A DNA stretch of 60,849 nucleotides from Bacteroidaceae bacterium (GTDB lineage Bacteria; Bacteroidota; Bacteroidia; Bacteroidales; Bacteroidaceae). Shown here one piece after another: positions 54,346-60,849 of the stretch. The notes beneath the pieces were generated by a model, which had not been told where the DNA came from, did no database searches, and saw only the letters and a program-made list of their open reading frames with translations. Each line of letters begins with the position of its first letter. Positions within the stretch are counted from its first letter, which is position 1. A program made the translations under genes and the position numbers. The stretch lies in the NCBI GenBank assembly GCA_016286165.1, contig JAEESE010000019.1:1-60849 (forward strand), given 5' to 3'.

Positions 54346-55710
54346 ATGGGAAATCCGAAAGCATTTCTGACAGTGCCTCGCAAGGAGGCTGGATACAGAC
54401 CTATTCACGACCGCATACATGATTTTGGTGAGGTAGAACAGACGCTCAACACGCGCGACCGTCAGGAGCAGGCCAGCCGTTGCATGGATTGCGGCGTGCC
54501 TTTCTGCCATTGGGCCTGCCCGCTTGGCAACAAAGACCCTGAATGGAACGACGCACTCTATCGCGGCGAGTGGGAGCAGGCCTACAAACTCCTGAAGAAG
54601 ACCAACCCGTTCCCTGAGTTCACAGGGCGCATCTGCCCGGCGCTCTGCGAGAAAGCGTGCGTGCTCTACCTCACCACGGGCGAGGCCGTGACCAACCGTG
54701 AGAACGAAGCTGCTATCACCGAACGCGCCTTTCTCGAAGGCTATGTCACCATCGAGCATCCTGAGCGCAACGGCAAGCGCGTGGCCGTCATCGGTAGCGG
54801 TCCTGCAGGTCTTGCTGCCGCGCAAGCCCTCAACTACATGGGCTACGAAGTCACCGTCTTTGAGAAGAATGAAGCCGCTGGCGGCCTCCTACGCTACGGC
54901 ATCCCCAACTTCAAGCTGAACAAGAAGATCATCGACCGCCGCATCGAGGTGATGAAGCAGGAAAGCGTAGAGTTCAAGTATAATTGTTCCGTTTCTTCCG
55001 CTGCGATTTCATCGCAGCTCTCAGCCACCTTCGACGCAGTCATCATTGCCACCGGCACTCCCACCGCCCGCGACCTCAATATCCCCGGTCGCGACCTCAA
55101 GGGCGTGCATCTTGCTCTCGAACTGCTGTCGCAGCAGAATCGTGTCCTCGCTGGCATGGAGTTCTCTAAAGATGAGCGCATCACCGCCAAAGGTAAGGAT
55201 GTACTCGTCATCGGTGGCGGCGACACGGGAAGCGACTGCATCGGCACAGCCCATCGTCAGGGAGCCAAGAGCGTGACGCAGATCGAGATTATGCCCAAAC
55301 CGCCCGTGGGACACAACCCCGCCACCCCTTGGCCCAACTGGCCCGTCATCCTCAAGACGACAAGCAGTCATGAAGAAGGTTGCACTCGTCGATGGAACAT
55401 CAACACCCTCGAGTTCCTGGGAGAGAAGGGTCACGTCACAGGCGTCCGCGTCCAACCTATCGACTGGAAGCCCAACCCTGCAGGCGGTCGTCCCCTCATG
55501 GTCGAAGCCGGTGAGCCCGAAATCATCAAGGCCGAACTCGTCCTGCTGGCCATGGGCTTCCTCAAGCCCGAGCATCCCGAATACCCGGACAACGTCTTCC
55601 TCTGCGGCGATGCTGCCAGCGGTGCCTCACTTGTGGTGAGAGCCATTGCTTCAGGACTTCAGACGGCCGCGAGAGTGAACAGTTTTCTCGAGAGCGTAGG
55701 CAGCAAATAG
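54346..55710 (+). CDS. gltD: glutamate synthase small subunit
   Basis: 454 residues. The N-terminal 4Fe-4S domain has CMDCGVPFCHWACPLGNKDP and GRICPALCEKAC. FAD binding: VAVIGSGPAGLAAAQALNYMG; NAD(P)H binding: DVLVIGGGDTGSDCIGTAHR; the end FLCGDAASGASLVVRAIASG is typical. It feeds electrons from NAD(P)H to GltB. It follows gltB by 78 bp of ACAATTTACAAATGG-type repeat words. A short palindrome (CTGCGATTTCATCGCAG, 55000-55016) codes AAISSQ within a surface loop and may be a small insertion. Confidence 0.96.
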   Translation: MGNPKAFLTVPRKEAGYRPIHDRIHDFGEVEQTLNTRDRQEQASRCMDCGVPFCHWACPLGNKDPEWNDALYRGEWEQAYKLLKKTNPFPEFTGRICPALCEKACVLYLTTGEAVTNRENEAAITERAFLEGYVTIEHPERNGKRVAVIGSGPAGLAAAQALNYMGYEVTVFEKNEAAGGLLRYGIPNFKLNKKIIDRRIEVMKQESVEFKYNCSVSSAAISSQLSATFDAVIIATGTPTARDLNIPGRDLKGVHLALELLSQQNRVLAGMEFSKDERITAKGKDVLVIGGGDTGSDCIGTAHRQGAKSVTQIEIMPKPPVGHNPATPWPNWPVILKTTSSHEEGCTRRWNINTLEFLGEKGHVTGVRVQPIDWKPNPAGGRPLMVEAGEPEIIKAELVLLAMGFLKPEHPEYPDNVFLCGDAASGASLVVRAIASGLQTAARVNSFLESVGSK

Positions 55711-55783
55711 CTCAATCGTAAATAAATAGTAAATCGTAAATAGTTAAATAGTAAATTTCATTCACCCTTTAACAAACACAATC

Positions 55784-58003
55784 ATGGCAAACGAATTGAG
55801 ATTTCAGGTTGTCGGTGAGGCGTTCAAGAAGAAGCCTCTCGATGTAAAAGCACCAAGTGAAAGACCTTGCGAGTATTTTGGCAAGAAGGTCTTCAACCGC
55901 GAGAAAATGTATAAGTATCTGCCAAAGGACGTCTATGCGAAAATGATTGATGTCATTGACAACGGCGCACGTCTCGACCGCAGCGTAGCAGATGCCGTGG
56001 CTGCTGGTATCATGCAGTGGGCCAAGGAAAACGGCGTAACGCATTACACCCATTGGTTCCAGCCTCTCACCGAAGGCACCGCCGAAAAGCACGACAGCTT
56101 CATCGAACACGACGGCAAGGGTGGTATGATTGAGGAGTTCTCGGGCAAGCTGCTCGTGCAGCAGGAGCCCGATGCATCCAGCTTCCCAAGCGGTGGCATA
56201 CGCTCCACTTTCGAAGCACGCGGCTACTCGGCATGGGACCCCACAAGCCCCGTCTTCATCATCGATGATACGCTCATCATCCCCACCGTCTTCATCTCCT
56301 ACAGCGGTGAGGCGCTCGACTACAAGGCTCCGCTGCTGCGAGCATTGAAAGCGGTTAATGTGGCTGCCACCGAGGTGTGCCATTATTTCGATCCCGCGGT
56401 AAAGAAAGTCACCAGCAACCTTGGCTGGGAGCAGGAATACTTCCTTGTCGATGAGGGATTATACGCCGCACGCCCTGACCTACTGCTGACAGGTCGCACA
56501 CTCATGGGACATGACTCTGCCAAGAACCAGCAGATGGACGACCACTATTTCGGTTCCATCCCCGAGCGCGTGGCAGCCTTCATGCGTGACTTCGAGATTC
56601 AGGCGCTGGAGCTGGGCATACCCTGCAAGACACGTCACAACGAGGTGGCACCCAACCAGTTTGAGGTGGCTCCCATCTTCGAGGACACTAATCTTGCCGT
56701 GGACCATAACATGCTGCTGATGTCGCTGATGAAACGCGTGGCTCGCAAACACGGTTTCCGCGTTCTCCTCCACGAGAAGCCCTTCGCAGGCATCAATGGC
56801 AGTGGCAAGCACAACAACTGGAGCCTCTCCACCGACACGGGCGTGCTGCTTCACGCTCCCGGCAAGACACCCGAGCAGAACCTACGTTTCGCCGTGTTCA
56901 TCGTCGAAACGCTCATGGGTGTGTACAAGCACAACGGCTTGCTCAAAGCCAGCATCATGTCGGCCACCAATGCCCATCGCCTCGGAGCCAACGAGGCACC
57001 CCCTGCCATCATCTCCTCTTTCCTCGGCCGGCAGGTCAGCGAACTGCTCGACCACATCGAAAAAGCCGACAAGGAGGACATACTCTCGATGGCTGGCAAG
57101 CAGGGCATGAAGATGGACATCCCCGAGATTCCCGAACTGCTCATCGACAACACCGACCGCAACCGTACCAGCCCCTTTGCCTTCACCGGCAACCGTTTCG
57201 AATTCCGTGCCGTAGGCTCTGAGGCCAACTGCGCAAGCGCCATGCTCACACTCAACGCCGCTGTGGCTGAGGCTCTTGTCTCGTTCAAGCAGAGGGTGGA
57301 TGCACGCATCCCTGAGCTGGAGCAGAATCTTACGGGCACTGGTCATAGCGCCACCTACCACGCCATCATCGACGTGCTACGCGAGGACATCAAGACCTGC
57401 AAGCCCATCCGCTTCGACGGCAACGGCTACAGTGATGAGTGGAAGGTTGAAGCAGCCCGCCGCGGACTCGACGTGGAGACATCATGCCCCGTCATCTTCG
57501 AGCGTTATCTCGACCCCGACAGCATACAGATGTTCGAGAGCCTCGGTGTGATGACAAAGAAAGAACTGGAGGCCCGCAACGAGGTGAAATGGGAGACATA
57601 TACCAAGAAGATTCAAATCGAAGCCCGCGTTCTCGGCGACCTCTCCATGAACCATATCATTCCCGTGGCTACCAACTACCAGGCGCAGCTCCTGAAGAAT
57701 GTGGAACGCATGCGTTCAGTTTTCCCCATCGAGAAAGCCGACGAACTATCCGCCCGCAACATCAAGCTCATCGAGGAGATTGCCCAGCGCACAGCCACCA
57801 TCGAGACAAAGGTCGAGGAACTCGTGGCAGCACGTAAGGTGGCCAACAAGATAGAGGACGAGCACGCCAAAGCCATCGCCTATCACGACACCATCGCCCC
57901 GATGTTCGACGTCATCCGTCGTCAGATCGACAAACTCGAACTCATCGTCGACGATGCCCTCTGGCCGCTTCCCAAGTACCGCGAGCTCTTGTTCATCAGA
58001 TAG
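55784..58003 (+). CDS. glnN: type III glutamine synthetase
   Basis: 739 residues, the GSIII length. MANELRFQVVGEAFKKKPLD, THYTHWFQPLTEGTAEKHDS, GGIRSTFEARGYSAWDPTSP, HYFGSIPERVAAFM, AGINGSGKHNNWSLST and RLGANEAPPAIISSFLG are GSIII marks; the C-terminal ~150 residues are helical (EEIAQRTATIETKVEELVAA). It makes glutamine from glutamate, ammonium and ATP and is the main ammonium-assimilating enzyme of Bacteroidales. Last of the rightward run; the 73-bp spacer from gltD holds tandem GTAAATCGTAAATAG words. The transcript ends at the hairpin 58046-58077. Confidence 0.97.
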   Translation: MANELRFQVVGEAFKKKPLDVKAPSERPCEYFGKKVFNREKMYKYLPKDVYAKMIDVIDNGARLDRSVADAVAAGIMQWAKENGVTHYTHWFQPLTEGTAEKHDSFIEHDGKGGMIEEFSGKLLVQQEPDASSFPSGGIRSTFEARGYSAWDPTSPVFIIDDTLIIPTVFISYSGEALDYKAPLLRALKAVNVAATEVCHYFDPAVKKVTSNLGWEQEYFLVDEGLYAARPDLLLTGRTLMGHDSAKNQQMDDHYFGSIPERVAAFMRDFEIQALELGIPCKTRHNEVAPNQFEVAPIFEDTNLAVDHNMLLMSLMKRVARKHGFRVLLHEKPFAGINGSGKHNNWSLSTDTGVLLHAPGKTPEQNLRFAVFIVETLMGVYKHNGLLKASIMSATNAHRLGANEAPPAIISSFLGRQVSELLDHIEKADKEDILSMAGKQGMKMDIPEIPELLIDNTDRNRTSPFAFTGNRFEFRAVGSEANCASAMLTLNAAVAEALVSFKQRVDARIPELEQNLTGTGHSATYHAIIDVLREDIKTCKPIRFDGNGYSDEWKVEAARRGLDVETSCPVIFERYLDPDSIQMFESLGVMTKKELEARNEVKWETYTKKIQIEARVLGDLSMNHIIPVATNYQAQLLKNVERMRSVFPIEKADELSARNIKLIEEIAQRTATIETKVEELVAARKVANKIEDEHAKAIAYHDTIAPMFDVIRRQIDKLELIVDDALWPLPKYRELLFIR

Positions 58004-58025
58004 CTCAACATCCAAGTTTTTTTTC

Positions 58026-58099
58026 AAAAAACACCTCAAACATGTCACCGCCCAGTCTGGATGCAGGCTGGGCGGTGGTGAGTGTGGTGACGGGTTGGC
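58026..58099. terminator. bidirectional hairpin terminator, copy 2
   Basis: CACCGCCCAG (58046-58055) and CTGGGCGGTG (58068-58077) form a 10-bp stem, between the convergent glnN and VirE-like genes. The ~73-bp unit is repeated in inverse orientation at 60617-60689 with almost complete identity, and more loosely at 34085-34157. Confidence 0.8.
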
Positions 58100-59370
58100 T
58101 ACTGACGGCGGATGGGAATGGCTTGGTAGAGGTGCCCGTGCTTGTTTTTCTGGCAGACGAAACCGAGGTGTGTGAAGGCGATGCCTATCTGCACACGCAG
58201 GGAATGTGTGGCCTTGAGTGTGGGGTACTCGCGCAACAGTATTTCCATCACGGCCGACGTGGTGAGGGGTTCGACATACTCGCCTTCCTCGGGCTGACGG
58301 AAACACGTCTCAATCATCGTTTCCAGGTCCAAGATACTCATATATCGCACATTAGCACGCTGAATGCTTAGGACCTCCTCCGGTGTGAACCAGTAGCGCT
58401 GCCCGCCATGCAACTCCGCCATCAACTGGGCATAGAGCTGGTCGTAGTCAATCTCCACGCTGTTGTCGATCTCGTGACCGGGCGCCACTTCGATGCAGAT
58501 GAAACGGCGGGAACCGGTGCGGTCGCGCAGGGGGTGACGGTTGTTGGTCGTGGCCACAAACGATGCATAGCGAGGACTGTCGGTCTGCTCAGAGGCAAAG
58601 ATACGTCGGCCGTTCACGCGAACCTTCGAGACCATCTGCTTCAGCATAGCCTGCTGCGAAGGCGTGATCTGGTCAAACTCGTCGATGTTGATGAGCAGGT
58701 TGTTGGTCAGCGCCATCTCCTTGTCGAACTTGTTGGTGAGGTTGACATGGTCGAGGTAGTACTCACGCAGCTCAGGAGGCAACAGGCGCAGAAAGAAAGT
58801 GGACTTACCGCAACCCTGTTCGCCGATAAGCATAACGACCACCTCGTTGGCATGCAGAGCATCCATCTGCAGCCAATGGGCTACTACGGAGCGCCACCAC
58901 AAGTGAACCCAGTAGGCCTGTTCGGCCGTGATGCCGTAGATGAGCGAGAGGAGCCAGCTGATGCGGTCCAGCCCATCCCACTTAGGCCGCGTGAAGAGCC
59001 ACGAGGTGGCAGGATTCCACAGGGGTGTGGCTTCGCTGTAGATGATGTCGTTGAGCAAGGCCTTCAGGCCCCGCTCATCGGGCAACGCCTTGCGCGCAGC
59101 CACCACGATGCTGTTGAACGCCATGCGGTCCATGTGGCGCCACGTCTCTGTCCCGCGCTCGCGTACCTCTATCTTTTTAGAGAGGACGTTATAGCGGAAC
59201 TCATAGCCTTCGCTCAGGAAGGTTTCGGCAGGCAGCAGCGCATTCTCGGTATGAATTGCAGCTGCCTCATTCACATTTGCAGCCAGAAGCTGCACTTGTC
59301 GGCAGGCACCTTGTGTCTGCTCGACGTCTCGACTGTTTCCAGTCGAATCAGAAAGAATCAGATCGTTCAT
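58099..59370 (-). CDS. VirE/VapE-like P-loop ATPase (D5-like)
   Basis: 423 residues. Walker A LIGEQGCGKSTFF (~188) and Walker B LLINIDEFDQITPSQQ; SFVATTNNRHPLRDRTGSRR includes the sensor and arginine finger. RPKWDGLDRISWLLSLIYG is the usual entry to the virulence-associated E domain, and the last ~110 residues resemble the DUF3874 region. Such proteins act as replication or primase-helicase ATPases in phages, plasmids and satellites. In Bacteroidales this gene is often a chromosomal remnant beside HU-like proteins; here an HU-wHTH gene diverges from it. The N-terminal primase part found in longer relatives is missing. Confidence 0.85.
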   Translation of the reverse strand: MNDLILSDSTGNSRDVEQTQGACRQVQLLAANVNEAAAIHTENALLPAETFLSEGYEFRYNVLSKKIEVRERGTETWRHMDRMAFNSIVVAARKALPDERGLKALLNDIIYSEATPLWNPATSWLFTRPKWDGLDRISWLLSLIYGITAEQAYWVHLWWRSVVAHWLQMDALHANEVVVMLIGEQGCGKSTFFLRLLPPELREYYLDHVNLTNKFDKEMALTNNLLINIDEFDQITPSQQAMLKQMVSKVRVNGRRIFASEQTDSPRYASFVATTNNRHPLRDRTGSRRFICIEVAPGHEIDNSVEIDYDQLYAQLMAELHGGQRYWFTPEEVLSIQRANVRYMSILDLETMIETCFRQPEEGEYVEPLTTSAVMEILLREYPTLKATHSLRVQIGIAFTHLGFVCQKNKHGHLYQAIPIRRQ

Positions 59371-59529
59371 GTAAAAAAGTTATTTTTAAAGGTTGGGTTG
59401 TTATCTTCTGACTCGCTTCGCTCGTGATGGAGTTAAAGGAGTTCTTTAACTTCCATAACATGCGAAACTTGAATTAAGGTTGTTCTTGAGTTGCCAGGCA
59501 GGCACGCCTGCCCGCTCACATTTCGGCTG

Positions 59530-59560
59530 CAAAGATACAAAATTTTTCGGCCTTTGTCAA
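59530..59560 (-). promoter_or_regulatory. promoter of the VirE-like gene
   Basis: Minus-strand TATCTTTG (59537-59530) with TTG (59560-59558) 20 bases upstream. Leader ~150 nt, containing a GGCAGGCACGCCTGCC palindrome at ~59500-59515 and GGAGTTAAAGGAG words. Confidence 0.65.
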
Positions 59561-59700
59561 GTTTTCACGAAATTATATCTTGGCCTTAATCAACGACTTA
59601 CGCGCCTTGAAGGATGTCCGGTTTGTGCCTTTTTCAAACGTTTTATCCATTGGTCAAAAACGTTCTTACGACCGCTCATTAATGTTCAATCAATAGGTTA

Positions 59701-59796
59701 ATAGCTGTGCGTCACGTCGCAATTTCTGCAAATCGCGTCGCGATTTATAGGCGTCACAACGTAATTCGTGGAAATCCCAACGTGACGTTAACTTTC
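59701..59796. promoter_or_regulatory. GCGTCACGTCGC repeat cluster upstream of the HU-wHTH promoter
   Basis: The phrases GCGTCACGTCGCAATTT, AAATCGCGTCGCGATTTA, GCGTCACAACGT and CAACGTGACGTT are related direct and inverted words within 90 bp, directly upstream of the promoter at 59811-59842. They look like clustered binding sites in the divergent region. Otherwise 59371-59868 has no gene. Confidence 0.45.
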
Positions 59797-59810
59797 TTTA
59801 AGATCGATTA

Positions 59811-59842
59811 TTTGTTTATAAGCTGAAGAAAGAGTATTTTTG
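59811..59842 (+). promoter_or_regulatory. promoter of the HU-wHTH gene
   Basis: TTTG (59811-59814), a 20-base spacer and TATTTTTG (59835-59842); the ATG follows at 59869, about 20 bases after the expected start site. Confidence 0.7.
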
Positions 59843-59868
59843 CACGGTATTACAAAACTTTTCAACCT

Positions 59869-60612
59869 ATGTTAGATTATTACAAACAGGAAATACGCGA
59901 CTTGCGCAACACGGAGTCGCGCAAAGTGCGAGAGGTGTACAAAATCGTCAAGGGCAAGGGTGATACGGCAGAGCATTTTGTGAAGCATCTGGCGGAACAT
60001 ACCTCGTGGGGCGAGGGTGTGATAAAAGGCGTGCTTACCGACCTGGTGGCCTGTCTCGACGAGCGACTGGCCGAGGCCGGCAGCGTCACGTTGCCTGGCA
60101 TCGGCACTTTCAGCGTGAGCATAAGGCCTAAGCAAGGTCGCGCGAAAGGGCTTATCGACAAGGGCGACATGACAACGGCCACGGGGCAGGGCTTGGGCAC
60201 CGACGAGGAACAGGCTGCTGTCTCTGAAACAGGCGACGAAGAGGAGCACGAGCTGAATGCCAAGAGTCTGGAAGTGAGCCATATCACTTTCAGTTGCGAC
60301 AAACGTCTGCTGGGTAGTGTGAGGGCCCGTCTGAGGGGCAAGGGACAGTTGAGGCAGTCGCCCTACATGGGTTTTGTTCCGCTCTACCAACCCAAGGAAG
60401 CTCACCGTCTGGATCGTTTTGCCAGCGCCCGTGCCTATCTTGAGGAGCACCATTTCATGCGTGTGGCAGATTATGCCGAGCTTACAGGCCTCTCGTACAG
60501 CGTAGCGCAGCGCGAGCTGAAGCTGGCAGCCCACCTCGACCACTCAGGCATAATAGCCCAGGGCCGCGGCAGCCACCGCATATACGTTCTCGCATCTGAG
60601 AAAAAGGACTAA
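59869..60612 (+). CDS. HU-like domain fused to winged helix-turn-helix
   Basis: 247 residues. Residues ~1-90 follow the HU-like fold (REVYKIVKGKGDTAEHFVKH, SWGEGVIKGVLTDLVACL, VTLPGIGTFSVSIRPKQG). An acidic linker (~100-130) is followed by SLEVSHITFSCDKRLL. Residues ~165-247 form a winged helix (ASARAYLEEHHFMRVADYAE, LTGLSYSVAQRELKLAAH), ending with a wing GIIAQGRGSHRIYVL. This matches the 'HU domain fused to wHTH' group of Bacteroidales. It probably binds DNA specifically, perhaps at the repeat cluster in its own upstream region (inference). The stop is 5 bases before the hairpin repeat. Confidence 0.85.
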   Translation: MLDYYKQEIRDLRNTESRKVREVYKIVKGKGDTAEHFVKHLAEHTSWGEGVIKGVLTDLVACLDERLAEAGSVTLPGIGTFSVSIRPKQGRAKGLIDKGDMTTATGQGLGTDEEQAAVSETGDEEEHELNAKSLEVSHITFSCDKRLLGSVRARLRGKGQLRQSPYMGFVPLYQPKEAHRLDRFASARAYLEEHHFMRVADYAELTGLSYSVAQRELKLAAHLDHSGIIAQGRGSHRIYVLASEKKD

Positions 60613-60616
60613 AAGC

Positions 60617-60689
60617 GCCAACCCGTCACCACACTCACCACCGCCCAGCCTGCATCCAGACTGGGCGGTGACATGTTTGAGGTGTTTTT
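60617..60689. terminator. bidirectional hairpin terminator, copy 3
   Basis: GCCAACCCGTCACCACACTC... is the reverse complement of the unit at 58026-58099; the CACCGCCCAG/CTGGGCGGTG stem is at 60639-60670. It lies directly behind the HU-wHTH gene in the same gene-relative orientation as the copies behind VirE and asnB. Confidence 0.8.
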
Positions 60690-60705
60690 CAGGGAAAATA
60701 ATTAA

Positions 60706-60849
60706 GGCAATGATATAGGAGATGACCTATTCAAAGGGAAATAAGCCCTGGAAGGGCGTTGGAATTTAGGCAGGGTGTGGAGTGAGCGAAGCGAACGGAA
60801 CCCCTGTATCATGTCAGGAGGTATATAAAGTGCCGTAGGTACGTAGGAG
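60706..60849. repeat. dispersed element copy C, inverted and cut by the window end
   Basis: It begins GGCAATGATATAGGAGATGAC (the terminal repeat) and continues as the reverse complement of the right part of copy A (4130-4280): AGCCCTGGAAGGGCGTTGGA, CCCTGTATCATGTCAGGAGG, AAAGTGCCGTAGGTACG. The other end is outside the window. Confidence 0.8.

Overview
The window looks like chromosome of a Bacteroidales bacterium, most likely Prevotella-like. Promoters follow the Bacteroidetes TAnnTTTG / TTG pattern and genes lack Shine-Dalgarno leaders. There is a type III glutamine synthetase, a C-terminal tail like a type IX secretion signal, a 'smalltalk' peptide with HU-like proteins, a carB resembling the eukaryotic enzyme, and polysaccharide-degrading enzymes typical of gut Bacteroidales. 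No rRNA, tRNA, CRISPR array or transposase gene was seen.

Layout. 1-3.9 kb: a secreted GH5-GH43 fusion. 4.0-10.1 kb: an accessory stretch of small minus-strand genes (M15 peptidase, smalltalk, HU-like, DUF7833-like, SH3-like, HNH nuclease, unknowns) with many repeats, a promoter next to an 11-bp-phased repeat array, and a branched hairpin at 10.15-10.29 kb. 10.4-17.5 kb: a type I restriction-modification operon hsdM-hsdS-(extra gene)-hsdR. 17.5-24.3 kb: a broken small lipoprotein, a SIMPL protein, a periplasmic unknown, a NagB-like/PIG-L fusion, a DUF559 protein, an outer-membrane barrel and a GH10-like hydrolase. 24.6-28.4 kb: uvrA and an aquaporin. 29-34.1 kb: a GH2 enzyme and an esterase-GH53 galactanase fusion. 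34.2-58.0 kb: a large nitrogen and glutamine cluster. 58.1-60.8 kb: a VirE-like ATPase diverging from an HU-wHTH protein.

The nitrogen cluster is built around one 262-bp divergent control region (46993-47254). Leftward run glnK, amtB, a porin, pyrG, purF, a carA-carB fusion, glmS and asnB; rightward run dapF, dapL, gltB, gltD and glnN. Ammonium uptake, sensing and assimilation (glnK, amtB, glnN, gltBD) thus sit beside six glutamine amidotransferases that spend the product. The carA-carB gene stops exactly after the first half of CarB, and the second half is absent from the window.

The most unusual feature is repeat invasion of protein-coding genes. GC-rich palindromes (often as inverted pairs), a TTGAC-rich element, a GAAGAATTA-type element and an ATTAACC-type element lie in frame inside asnB, carA, carB, purF, pyrG, dapL, gltB, a porin, an M15 peptidase and probably uvrA and a GH2 gene. 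They add 10-45 residues at apparent surface loops, always in a stop-free reading frame. The same families fill intergenic spaces. The restriction operon carries none, consistent with later arrival. This resembles the palindromic coding elements known from Rickettsia and is the best candidate here for something undescribed.
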